Translations under genes and position numbers: made by a program | Notes under the pieces: generated by a model | Databases searched by the model: none | What the model saw: only the letters and a program-made list of their open reading frames with translations | What the model was told of the DNA's origin: nothing | Shown: positions 37,203-49,201 of the stretch, in pieces | Layout of the letters: the number at the start of each line of letters is the position of its first letter | How positions within the stretch are numbered: position 1 is the stretch's first letter | Source: Pseudoscleropodium purum | Lineage: Eukaryota > Streptophyta > Bryopsida > Hypnales > Brachytheciaceae | Direction of reading: 5' to 3' | NCBI GenBank assembly: GCA_963969395.1 | Contig: OZ017802.1 | Coordinates: 4,466,501 to 4,530,500, forward strand | Length of the DNA: 64,000 nucleotides

Positions 37203-37552
37203 CAGACTTCAGGGGCCACTTTCACATAATGAAATAATTTATTTTTTGAAACTTTCAACTAAAAAAAGTTAAGAAATGAAATTACCTTTCATCTACAAAA
37301 ATCCGTTTGAAATTTGAAATTTTTAATAAAAAGTTATGGACAAAATTCAGAGAGGGTGTTTAAAAGTGTCAAGGAAAAATGACCATTCTAACCCCTCTAT
37401 GAATTTTGTCCATAACTTTTTATATAAGACTCCAAATTGCAAGCGGATTTTTGGAGATGAAAGGTACCTTCATTTTCCAACTTTTTTTAGTTTAAAGTTT
37501 TGAAAAAAAGGTAGTCTGCTATATAGAAACGCCCCCTTGCAATTTGGTGACT
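37203..37552. mobile_element. Foldback element 3 (FB3)
   Basis: A paralogue of FB2 in the second copy of the 1-kb tandem unit. Both arms keep the tccataacttttta and accttcattttccaactttt segments in opposite orientation. Length is about 350 bp. Confidence 0.85.
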
Positions 37553-38310
37553 TTTAAAAGCACTAATTTGTAAATATGTAAACTATTAAATTCTTTTTTT
37601 AATTTATATGTTATTTCCCTGAAGTATGAATATGAATTTTTTTTAAAGTTTTGATTATATATTTCCATCATATTTTTTAACATGTAAAGGAAATTTGAAA
37701 GTTCTAGAATTGACGTACGCATTTTGAGTAAATAGTTTGAAAGATAAAACCTAACCATTTGTAATAAAATTTAAATTTTTTTGCTTTAAATTTTTCACAC
37801 CATATGTGCCTTAAAAGTAGCTTCAAGGCACAAAAGCTTTTATGACTTTTGATCACATGATTAGAAAGTTACTCTATCATATGTAATTTTCATTAATCTT
37901 TAGAGAAAATGGAAATCTCAATATAAAAAGAAACATTTTAATTTGATTTCCTAAATTTATTTTTATAGTAAAAGTTTTGAAGTATTCTATTTTGATTCAT
38001 GGGATGAAAATTATAAAGATTTTTAATTTATTGATAGTTGTAGAATTTGTACTCTAAAATAAACTTAAATTTATTTTTTTGTAATTCAATTTCAATTATT
38101 GTTGAAGAAGAAATTAAAAAAATCAGATTTACATCGTTTATTACAACATTACAAATTCATCATGATTAGAATTGACATTTCTAAATTCTATAATTCAATT
38201 TTAAAGAATTTTGAACTTTAAATTATAACAATTAATCCCTTGAATATGTTAATCCTTTAATCAAAAGTTATAACCAAAATGAAGATAGGTATTAGAAATT
38301 ATGTTTTTAT

Positions 38311-38660
38311 AAATTCAACAAACTTTGGAGGTTGTTTTGGCATAGTAGAACTTTTTTGAAAACATTTTGATTTGATAAAAGTTGGTAATTTAAACAAGCT
38401 TTCATTTGAGATTTGGAGATTTTACTCAAAAGTTTTAGACAAATTTCAGAGAAAGGTTAAGAAATCATTACTTTTGACATTTTTGACATTTTTGAACATC
38501 CTCTTTGAATTTTGTTCATACCTTTTGATTGGAGGATCAAAAATTTAAATGAATTATTGTATATGTAAGCTTGTTTGAATTACCAACTTTTACTAGTTTA
38601 AAATGTTTTCAAAAAAATTGTTCTACTATGCCAAAACAAATTCCAAAGTCTATTGAATTT
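38311..38660. mobile_element. Foldback element 4 (FB4)
   Basis: A 350-bp palindrome bounded by aaattcaaca and tattgaattt. Subterminal ttttggcatagtagaac is matched by gttctactatgccaaaa. The arms again hold ttcataccttttgattgg and the accaacttttactagttt segment. Confidence 0.88.
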
Positions 38661-39653
38661 TTAAGAAAAAAATTCAACACTTCTCTGAATTTTGTTTATA
38701 ACTTTTGATTGAACAATCCAAGTCTCAATTGGATTGTTGGAGATGAAAGTTGATTCAATTCTACAACTTTTTTCAATTGAAAGTTTTTTGTAAAAAGTTT
38801 ATTTATTATGTGGAAATGACCTCCAAAGTCTATTGACTTTAATGGACATTGAATTGTGAATACTTTATTTTAAAGAAAACTACATTGTACAATGAAGATT
38901 TCAAGAGATTCCAAAAAGTTTCAAACATGTTCAACAAAAATCTATTGATTTTGTCACTGCACTATCTAAATCAACACAAAAATTTCACCACAAACAAAAA
39001 AATGTGAAAAAGGACATTATAGTACCCAAATAAAAAAAAAACATGTTGATTTTTTTGTTGATTTGGACATCATTTTTTATTAGTGTTTGGGACACAATTT
39101 TAATTTTTTTGCTTTAAAGTATTCACAAGACATGTGTCCAAAGAGTAGCTTTAAGGCACAAAAACTTTTATAACTTTTGATTATGTGATTGGAAATTTAT
39201 TGCATCATATATAGTTTTCATTAATCTTTGGAGAACTTGAAAATCTCAAAAAATTCTCAAAACATCACTTTTTATAAAAATAAATATTTTAATTTGATTT
39301 CCTAAATTCATTTTTATATTAAAAGTTTTGAAGTATTCTATTTTGATTAATGAGATGGAAATTATAAAGATTTTTTGTTTATTGATAATTGTGAAATTTG
39401 TACTCTAAAATAAACTTTGATATTTTTTTGTAACTCAATTTCAAATAACGTTGAAGAAGAAATAATAACATCGGATCTACATCATTTATTACAACATTAC
39501 AAATTAATTATGATTGGAATTAACATTTCAAAATTTTATAACTAAATTTACAAGAATTTTGAACTTTAAATTATAAAAATTAATTAAAGATGTTAATCTT
39601 CCAATCAAAAGTTATAAACAAAATAGAAATAGGTTTTGGAAATTATTTTTCTT

Positions 39654-40010
39654 AAATTCAACAAACTTTGGAGGTTGTTTTGGCATAGTAGAATTTTTTT
39701 TTGAAAACATTCTGAACTAATAAAAATTAGTAATTAAAACAAGCTTTTGTCTCCAAAATTTCATTTGAGGTTTGGAGATTTCATTCAAAAATTTTGAACA
39801 AATTTTAGAGAGGTTGGAAAATCATTATATTTAACATTTTTGAACATCCTCTTTGAATTTTGTTCATAACTTCTGATTGGAGGATTAAAACTTCAAATGA
39901 ATTATTGGAAAATGAAAGATTTCTTGAATTTACAACTTCTTTTAGTCCAAAGGTTTTTCCAAAAAAATCCTTCTATTATGCTAAAACGGCCTCCAAAGTT
40001 TGTTGAATTT
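39654..40010. mobile_element. Foldback element 5 (FB5)
   Basis: A paralogue of FB4 in the second 1.34-kb unit, bounded by aaattcaaca and tgttgaattt with subterminal ggttgttttggcatagtaga and ctattatgctaaaacggcct. Length is 357 bp. Confidence 0.85.
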
Positions 40011-40260
40011 AAAAAAAAAAATTTCAACACTTCTTTGAATTTTGTTTATAACTTTTGATTGAAGAATTGAAATCTCAAACGGATTGTTGGAGATAAAAGT
40101 TGGTTTAATTTCACAACTTTTTTCAGTTGAAAGTATTTTGACAAAAGTTCATTTATTATGCGCAAATGACCTTCAAAGCTTGCTGACTTTAATGAACACC
40201 GAATCGTGAATACTTAATTTAAAAGAAAACTACATTGTACAATGAAGATTCCAAAAGAAT

Positions 40261-43200
40261 CCAAGAAAATCTAAAAGAATCCAGAAGATTTCAAAAGATT
40301 CCAAAAGATTTCTAGTTGTGCCCCAACCCCAACTCCAAACCAAATTAAACCAAACAACTTCCTCTACTTCTAATTTCAAATTGCAATTTCATTTGCAATC
40401 AATATAGGATATATTGCCATATCCATATCCATATTATGTATTCTATATCTATTTTCATATTGTGTATCCATATATGTCTTCCATATCTGTATCCATATCC
40501 CAAAGTGACAATCATTGATTTTTAGCAAGTCAATAGTGTGAGATTTTTGATGAATTGATGCCATGGGGGTTACTTTCATTTATTTTTTCCCTCATTGGAT
40601 AGTTAGAGATTTTTAGGATAGGAACTGACTTTGGTAGGGGTGTTCACATATTTTTAGGAGATGAGAAAAATATTTTGTAATTGACATTGAGTTCATTTTA
40701 CATTTAGAACAAAACTCAATCAAAAATTGAATAATGCAAATAAATCAATTTAGAAACATGCATTTGATGTTGAAAAAATTCAAGCAGTTTATATTAATGA
40801 CTATGATACTGCTTCACAATTGTGTTAGTTTCTACTAACTAAGTTCAATATGGAAATCTAAATGAATAAAAATCAAAGTAATAACAATTTTTTGGCGTAT
40901 TGTGCCAATAATTTTTCCAAATTCACAAGAAACCAACTTGGTGTTTGATGTTAAGGTGTGATTGTAAATTTTTTTGATGAATTGCATAAGAATGAATGAT
41001 TTATTTGGATGAAATATGGAAAAATCCCCCATGACCTACATGAAATTCTATGGTTTGAGTTTTTTTCCTATAATGCTCAAATAAAAAGAACTATGAACTA
41101 ATGGAGTTCACATGTGTAGTACTTTGAAAACTCCACATATTACCCCCTATATGCCTAAATTTTTTCAAATATGTTATGATTATGAAAAAATAACTTGGGC
41201 GTATAGTTTTCCCTAGTGAAGCAAATTGTATTTTTTTTTCAAAATCTAACTGTATAGATGTTTGAAGAGCTTGCTTGTTAGTATATCTACCAACTTTGAG
41301 TACAAAGTTGTATAGGAGTTGTGAGAGTATAACAAGAGAAATGTACATTTCTATTTTTAATTTATGGCCCTCTCCATAATGTTTCAAAAATTTGCACATA
41401 AATTTTTTTTTGGAATTGGAGGTAACATGAACAATTACAAATTGTGTTAGTACACTAAAATGCACTTCTCCAAAACTTAATTTCACATGAAAAGCTATCA
41501 AATTCATTACACAAACCACCTTGCAATAGCTCAAATGCAATTTTTTTATAAGTATAAATCACAGATAACGCCAAATCAACACTTGCATGTTTAAATTTTC
41601 AATAGTGAAAATTATGAAAACAATTTATTCTTTCCATTGAGACCATTTTCAAAGCAAATAAATAAGTACATGTTTTTAGATCTCCAATCAAGTGAACTTG
41701 ACAAACTTTGATCAAAGTTGGGAAATGAAGTAAAATTAGCAAGCTTTCCTTTTCCACTAATAGACATGTATGACTTTGAAGACCTTTCAAAAATCCAATG
41801 TTTACCTTCTTAATGAAAAATGAAAGTTCTCAAAACTTAACCATGAAAATAGCCTGAATTTTTTTTAAATGGTCAAAAGAGCTTAATTGCCCATACAAAA
41901 ATGAGCCTAAAATTTTAGAGTAACCATACATGATCACTCAAGAAGTTAGAGGTTAAATTAGGTTGTTTGTTTTATTTTGTTTGTTGTTGTGAGATCTATA
42001 GAATTGTGTCTCTTTAGTCATATTTTTGGTACCATCACTAAGTCTTTGGCAAAGAGGGGTGCATAGGCTTTGTTTCATGGCCTTCTGATTCACCAATTAT
42101 AGAACACTCTTTAATTTTGAGGGAGCATATCTTTATGAGAATATTTTGAAATGTATAACTTTTGTACTAAAGTGGAACACAAAAGAAAAAGAATGTTCAT
42201 CTAAAATTTTCACAACATTCTAGTCATTTTGTAATTTTTGGTGGACCTTGCTGTGCAAGTTGGTCATTGAAAGGAGAGTGGTAGTCATAAAGAAAAACAA
42301 GCATGGGCACACTTGTCTATTCTTTGAACTCCTCAAGTTTGTTTGTTTAATTTGGACAATAATCACATTAGTTGGTTGACTTTATAGTCCATGTCCAAAC
42401 AAAATTAAAAAAATGAGCCATAAACTACACTAATATAATGTTGGTTTTGTATTTTGAGCCCAAATGATGGTGTTTATTAAAAATGATCCAATTACTAAAT
42501 GAATAGGTATATTTTTTATTACTTCATGAACTTAAAAGTCACTATTCATTGGACTCACATTTGAATCCTCTATGGAATTATGGGCTAAATTCATACAAAC
42601 TTCATATATAATAGTGATAATAGACTACAACTTTCCTAAAATACTTAAATGGAGGTTTATGTTTATCAACTAACGACTAAAAAATCATAATTTTCAAATG
42701 ACCATTTAAATTGATCACATAGTCAAAAGTTTTATATAAAATCTTTTACAAATCATTAGATTGAATGAAGAACATTAATTGCACGTGTTTGTTTAAATAA
42801 ATAAATATTTGACCAATAAAAATTTCTATATAAGTTCTTTAAAATTATATCAATAAATATTAGGCCAAATATAGGGATTCATTTATTGTTAAAAGAACAA
42901 AATGGATCCGTCCAAACCACATCCTCTTTAAAAGACTAAAATCACCATTGTTAACTTGATAGCCATCTTTAAAATTAATATTAACTATGTGGAAGAAACA
43001 ATTATAGAAAATCTACTAAAAAAACTTTGACCTTTTAGAGCATCTCCAATCTAAATTAGAAAAAAAAACAATATTAGAATTTTCAAGTGGAAAGAAGTGA
43101 ACTTCATTTTGTTTGGTGACTTTTAAAAAAATTGAACTATTGGCAACCCAAACTTCAAATGAATTTTTCCTCATTATAAAAAGACAGAGAAAAAAAGATT

Positions 43201-44931
43201 TTGCACTAAAATAGTTCTTTCATACAAAAAAGGAGAGGATCCAATTCACGAGCATACATAACACAACTTCAAAAGGAATGACAATTGTAACTTTCCCTAG
43301 TGTAAGCCAATTTACAAATGTTCTATATTTTGCCAACTTACTAAGCTTGAGAAGGAAAATGGTAGGGCCAGGAATAAAGAGAGACCAATTTTGATTGCAT
43401 TGGAGCATTTTTTTAGTTGCCCTGTCACTATACCATTGGTGTACCAGTGTTCATCCAATTTGTCTTGGATTGCAACTACTCTTATAACTTTTGTATATGG
43501 TATCCAAATGCCACAGTCTTTGGTATGTTGGAACCTCCTTTCACTTGCCAATAAGAAAATATGAAAATTTGACCAGTCTAATAATACTTAGTAACCATGC
43601 ACAAAAGCAAAAAGTGTTGTGGGGTGTGAGCACTTTTTTAACTACCCTTAGTAAATAAGCAAACACAATCAAGTTCTTGGGTTTTTGATTTCTATCCTAT
43701 GGATATTCTAACATTGGTTCATTGTGCCTTCCAAGCAATGGATCTTTTTTAGAATTCCTATTCCTATGATTTTATGACGTCCCCTTCTTCCTAACTATGG
43801 ATGTCCAAGTATTGTTTTATAATTTCCAATTGAATTCCCTTCCGCTTTTAAAGTTCTAAGCTTCTTCTATATAATTTATTATTTTTGGACAATTGAATTT
43901 GGTTTCTTTTAGATCTTAGTTCACCCTATCTATATTGATAAAAAACTCCCTAAATTTGGACTTCCCTAGTGAAGGTTATTAAGGGATGAAGTTTGACCGC
44001 TAATTGGTACTTCAAACTTCATCTATAGTTTTCTACCAAACTATAATTCAAAATTGACTTTCTTCTTCACTTTTGTCTTCCAAATTCTTTACCCTATTTA
44101 ACTTTCCATTCTTGTTCCTCTTAGATGAAATGGACTAATTTTCATCCAATATGACTCCTAACTTCATCCGCTAATATCTTTGTCAGTTTATCTTGGAATT
44201 CTAAGTGTAATATAGTTTTGGAAATCCCTAAACAAGATCTATACTACAAAACACCTGACTTTATATATAACCCTAATCTTAGCACCCTAATTTGGTTTTG
44301 AACTTTCGGCTATGCAATAAAACTACTTAACTTTGAAAATTCAAAGGAAAAGGAGGAATTAACTACTTACCTCGAGATTGGGGTCACTGTTGAGGTTTCT
44401 TGATGTTCTTCCTCATTTTCCAACTTTTTCCTTCATTTGGTAATTTTTCCCATAGCTTAAAAGTAAAGTAAAATTACAAAGTTCAAGTTTTCCCAAGACT
44501 ACTCCATCTTTCTATTCTCTTCTATTTCTTTTCCTTACGCACTATTCAACCTCCATTAATTGTATTCCAAGAGCTGACTTGGAATTCATACAATAATGTT
44601 TATACAATTATTTCCCCTTTAACTCTTATCTCCTAATTCAACTATTATCTTATTCCCTCTAAAGTTTAGTGGCTCTAATTGTCCTTCCAAAATTTTCTTC
44701 TAATCTTCTTCAATCCACAATGCACATTCAAATCCTAATTCTTACCTCAATCTCAAGTATTGTTGCAATTAATAGTTGCTTACTTCTATTCCTACATTCT
44801 CTTAGTGGCTCTCTACTCCTTCCTACCTATTGTGTGACTCTACCCCCCTCCCTTCTATATTTGTTTATTCTAATTTCTTGGAGCTTGAGTTGATTTTTGT
44901 TTGCTTTGGCATCATAACTCCCCAACTACTT
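40261..44931. other. AT-rich gene-free stretch
   Basis: No gene was recognised. At 40240-40312 there is a short repeat around aaaagattcc, and at 40400-40500 a ccatatc-rich simple repeat. A 149-codon minus-strand frame at 41091-41540 has no recognisable domain. A copy of the dispersed repeat described at 3787-5370 lies at about 41950-42090. From 43700 the sequence becomes more pyrimidine-rich. Confidence 0.5.
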
Positions 44932-44939
44932 GGTTGTCC

Positions 44940-45560
44940 CCAAGGCCTCTCACTCATTGGACTACCTTCGAGAGCTCCCTTCACTCACTTGACTACCTCC
45001 CAGGGCTCCTTCACTCATTGGCCGACCCTCCTGAGGTTCCTTCACTCGCTGGACGACCTTCCCCGAGGTCCTTTGTACTTCCTAGATGACCTTCTCGGGC
45101 TCCCTTACTCGTTGGAGACCTCTTCGGCCCTTTGTACTTACTGGATGGCCTTTACATGACTTTCTTATACCCGCTTGATACCCACCAGCTTCCTTACTTG
45201 CTAGAGACCCCTCCGGAGCCCTTTGTGCTTGCTCGATGACCCTCTCGGGCTCCCTTTGATTGCTGGATAGCCTTTACGGGCTTCCTTGTACCCACTTGGC
45301 ACCCATTTAATACCCGTTGATACCTACCAACTCTCTTACTTGTTGGAGACCCCTCCGGACCCCTTGTGCTTGCTAGATGATCTTTACGGGCTTCCTTGCA
45401 CCCGCTTGATATCCGCTAGCTCCATTACTCGCTAGAGACCCCTCTAGGGCCCCTTGTGCTTGCTAGATGACCCTTTTGGGTTCCCTTTACTTGTTGGACA
45501 ACCCCTTAGAGTTCATTCACTCATTGGACACCCCTCCAAAGTTTTTATCTAATTGCTCAC
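44940..45560. repeat. ~30-bp minisatellite with about 16 units
   Basis: Units of about 30-31 bp start ga(c/t)gacc or gagacc and run through a ctccgggctcccttactcgttg-like sequence, for example at 44959, 44990, 45021 and onward. Some units are longer (near 45145, 45265 and 45385) and share a cccgcttgatacccaccagc insert, which gives a higher-order pattern. The array is clearly richer in GC than its surroundings. One frame stays open over several units (44830-45159) because the unit is close to a multiple of three. No protein family is recognised, so coding is doubtful. Confidence 0.85.
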
Positions 45561-45720
45561 GTGGCTTCTTGACCCTTTAGAGGGGGTCAAGCCTTCCATG
45601 GATGTGTTGGCCGTTAAGTCCAATTTTTTGGGAAATAACTTCCAATTCTAAAAGGAATTATTGCTCTCCCTTCTAGCTCTTTTGTTTTAATACCAACTTA
45701 ATGCTATTAATTAGAATTTG

Positions 45721-45945
45721 TCTTATCAAATGCTAAAATTCAAAGCCAAAGCTTTGCTATAGTATAGGAACTTTACCAAATTCTATCAAATGCTAAAATT
45801 CAAAGCCAAAGCTTTGCTATAGTATAGGAACTTTACCAAATTCTATCAAATGCTAAAATTCAAAGTCAAAGCTTCACCATGGTATAGGAAATTTTGCCAA
45901 ATTCTATCAAATGCCATAATTCAAAGTCAAAGCTTTGCCATTAGA
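45721..45945. repeat. 60-bp tandem repeat, almost four copies
   Basis: The unit ttctatcaaatgctaaaatt continuing to ctttaccaaa repeats at exactly 60-bp spacing from 45721. The first two copies are identical except at their first bases, and the third and fourth are diverged. Confidence 0.95.
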
Positions 45946-48900
45946 TAACAACCCACAAAGTTTGGACAATGTCAAGGAAAATTAATCTTTCATATATAGC
46001 AAGAGTTCTAACCACACTAACAAGCACTAGAGGTCCTCCTAAGCGGCATCACCAAGGTATGGAGAGGAAATTCTTTAAAATTAGTACAAGGACACAAACA
46101 CTTGCACAATATAAACACAAGGGCTGAAAAATACATGAAACCAAACACAACTTGAAGGGATCCCAATGTCCTTCAAGAGAGCTTGAAAAGTAGTAACATC
46201 GGGGTTAAAATGTCCATAAAAATACAAGAATTTGACAACGTGGCCTAAATTGGCCAAAATCCAACTAAATGCATCCAAATGCAACAAGGAGGTTAAAAAA
46301 TGAACCTATGGGGTGATTTGGGAGAGAAATGAGAATCCTCAAATACTTTTCCAAGGGCCTCACCCCCCACCCCCCACCCCACCCCCCAATTCCTACTAGG
46401 TAACCTTATCATTAAGATTTTCATCCTAATCCTTTCAATTTTGACTTCTACGTTGGGCCTAATTTTTAATTTTGGAGAAATGCTCCAAATCACAAACAAA
46501 TTGCGCCGATGGCTTTAGAAGGACATTTTTAGTTAAAAGCCCCCCCCCCCTACCCCCTTTTTTTACCTCAAAAATCTAAAGAATCCTAGTAGTGATTGAA
46601 AACTCAAAATGGGTAAAAACCTAAGTTTTGGAGTTTTCATTGTTAGTAAAAAATAACTAGCTTAGGCTTCTAGTTAGGTTCAAGGAATTAAGAAAAGCCC
46701 CTAAGTTTGATTTATTCTAATGTTGTATGCTCTTGATATGCCGGTCAACTCCGCATTTGATCTTTAAATTCGTTGGTCTTAGAGGATCTTACTAATTTTG
46801 GCACATCTCGCTATTGGAATGTCACAAAACTTGTTGGAGTGTTTGAAAAACATAAAAAAATCTATACTAATTTTTAGTGAGATTTTACTCTATTTATGGT
46901 AATTTCCACAAATTCACCATACCGGATTTTGGTGGTTGACTACTTCATTAAAGATCTAGGATGATTTGAAAAAACCGAGACTTTTGGAGGAACCTGTTAT
47001 GAAGTTCCTTAAAAGATGTGCAAATTTACGTTCATAACTTACACATGTGGAAAAGGAGTATAAATCCCACTACCTCTTTTAACTTCCAATGAACAGAGAA
47101 TCTTCCACAAAGAAGGGAATCTTGTCGAAGCAATTGCGCCATTAGACTTCTAGCCTAACTCTCAATTCAAATGATCGCACTTATGTCGTAGATGCCCTTC
47201 ATCGCTTTAGTTTGAGTTTCTCTACCTACACACTAACAATTGAGGTTTCTACTATTTTGTCGATGGAATGGAAAAACTAAAACCTTTCATGGGAAATCCA
47301 TCTTAGGATTCTCACAAGATTTCCTTGGACCAATTTTAGCCAATTTGTGTCTCATTGCACAAATAGGTGTAGATAATCGCATAGTTTTTACTAATACACT
47401 TACTATGTATACAAAGTGGGTTTCTATCCTATTTACATGTGGGCTCGGGTTGTATTTGTATAAAACTAAGTGTAAAGTGACAAGGGGGTGTATTGGCATG
47501 TGCAACAAAGGTTCTGGTCCAATACACGTTTCAAGTTTTTTAACACCTAAAACCATACTCAAAACCTATAGGAAATAAAAAAAATAAATACTAAGTACTA
47601 GATGATGAAATCGGGATTCAAAGAAGGGGGTTACTCTCTTTAATTAAGGTACTTGGAGAGGCATTGTAGTTTTGGTCAATAGTTTGTTGAGTTCATATGT
47701 ACGTTGTTGTGGGAAGGTAGTGTTCAAATATCATTTAGTAATTTTCTAAGACATTCTATACTTGGATTTGTTTTTCTATGTGGCTCTCATCAATGCCTTT
47801 GTACAAAAATAATAGTCAAGGGTTTTGTCTTAATAAAGGAACCAAATATACTCCAAGATGGTTCTCTATTTGATTGTTTTGAGTAGAGAAATATATAATT
47901 GTATGCAATTTCTGCATGGAATTCAAGTGGGTCTCAAACAATTTTGCAAGGATAAGGAAGGTAATGTAATTTTTTTTTAGTCCAAATAGAAAGACACTTT
48001 GGTATTCTACATACTGATTCTCTATGTAGAGCATGGTTATTAATCTAAAGATGTTGTGGTTCCAGCATGTTGTTCAAACAAAAGCTCTCCCTTTGAATTG
48101 CAATTGCCCTCCCTTTGTTGCTTATTATAAAATGCAAGCATGTACGTACATAAGCAAGCTTAATGAATTATTGACTAATGTTCGTATGATTTTGTCAATG
48201 AGAGCGACCCCACTCAAGTCATTAAGTATTTGAAAGCCTACATTATGAGACAGGTATAGATTCTAAAAGGTTTGCATCAACAATTGGAGGACGTTTTTCA
48301 AAATTTTAGCTCACAATACATATTCCTAATTTCAAAATTGTTTTCATCATGTTTGAGTTCAAGAGATTAAGGTTCACTTTTGAAGGTCCTCTAATTCAAC
48401 ATATACTTCCATTCAAAGCAGGTAGGCATTGCTCAGTCAAACGTTTGACGTAGGGTTGTTTTTCAATACAGAGTAATTTGGATTTCAACTTTAAAGTTTG
48501 AGCAAAATTGACATAGGAAAAGCAGAAATGACTATAGGCCCCTCTCATCCTTGAATAGGTTATATAAAGGGTGTCTACTGGTAGTATGCGGGGTCCGTCC
48601 ATCATGATCAACGGATTTGGGTCCTATTGGACTAAATAGAGCCCGGTTGATGGTATAAAGAGATTGCAATTACTTTTCTAATTTGGATGCCAATGCCATA
48701 TAAATTTTAGTAGGCCTAGTAATCATGTTAAGTAGTTGGAATTTATTAGTTGGGAGGATTAGTTCCACTCGGTTCGAAAATCTCGCAATATCCTGCATGA
48801 AAATCATACAAATTACTTGCAAAGGTATCTAAGATCTATAGTATTTCAAAAGTGAATCTCTAGTCCCCTATATGTGAACAATCGAGGACGATTTTCCAAA

Positions 48901-48999
48901 ATAAGAAAGGAATGTCTCACTGACCATGGACTAAATTGTATATTTGGAGAAGAACTAAGTCTTGGGAATCATCATTACTAATAGTGATAAACATGAATT
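45946..48999. other. AT-rich gene-free stretch
   Basis: No intact gene was recognised. C-rich tracts lie at 46361-46388 and 46540-46550. A 112-codon plus-strand frame at 47240-47578 has no recognisable domain. At 47916-47975 a short phrase translating as EFKWV in one frame and KDKEGNV in another resembles a Copia reverse transcriptase segment, but it is too short to call. Confidence 0.45.
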
Positions 49000-49000
49000 G

Positions 49001-49201
49001 CTAGACATAGCGAGCCATGTAGGAGACCAACCTTCTTGCTAGACCTCTGAAATTTGGGTGTGCCTGTGAAAACCTATTGTTAAAGATTTCCTCATCTTCT
49101 TGATATGCCTCTGTCTCCACAATGTACATGACCACATTACTCTCTTTATAAATCAAGAAGTGCCCCACCAATTCTTTCGCAACTTCCACCACCAGACAAG
49201 G
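49001..49201 (-). pseudogene. Relic resembling 3-methyladenine DNA glycosylase (AAG/MPG family)
   Basis: A minus-strand stretch reads VEVAKELVGHFLIYK followed by YIVETEAYQEDEE. AAG-family enzymes have an AKxLLGKxLV segment and then the conserved (I)VETEAYxGxxD active-site motif at the same spacing. The downstream part (HPNFRGLARR) only loosely resembles the TPRNRxMF segment. A stop lies just upstream and another after 63 codons, and no further exons were found, so this looks like a decayed fragment. The enzyme family removes alkylated bases from DNA. It could instead be one exon of an unfound gene or a chance match. Confidence 0.4.

Larger units (their letters stand above)
35713..37760. repeat. 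Tandem duplication of a ~1-kb unit containing FB2 and FB3
   Basis: The unit starting cactactagaaaaatca at 35713 restarts at 36710. Order is kept in both copies: tgttgatttggac-like repeats, a GC-richer patch (aatgaagaattg, ccaccatg, ggtgaaactccaaggt), a foldback element, then ctattaaattctttttt and ttgaaagataaaacctaa. Divergence is considerable, so the duplication is old. The GC-richer patches (about 35930-36060 and 36990-37130) have no consistent frame. Confidence 0.8.
37779..40260. repeat. Tandem duplication of a ~1.34-kb unit containing FB4 and FB5
   Basis: The block beginning gctttaaa...aggcacaaaa at 37783 returns at 39111. The block aaagaaaactacattgtaca at 38872 returns at 40222. This gives a period of 1.33-1.35 kb. 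Each unit carries a full foldback element followed by a single extra arm (about 38661-38830 and 40011-40195). Confidence 0.85.

Noticed and set aside
41091..41540. 149-codon minus-strand open frame
   Set aside because: Longest frame in that AT-rich stretch, but low-complexity composition and no recognisable motif; likely chance.
47916..47975. Possible Copia reverse transcriptase relic (EFKWV / KDKEGNV)
   Set aside because: Only about 15 residues spread over two frames; no further pol motifs nearby.
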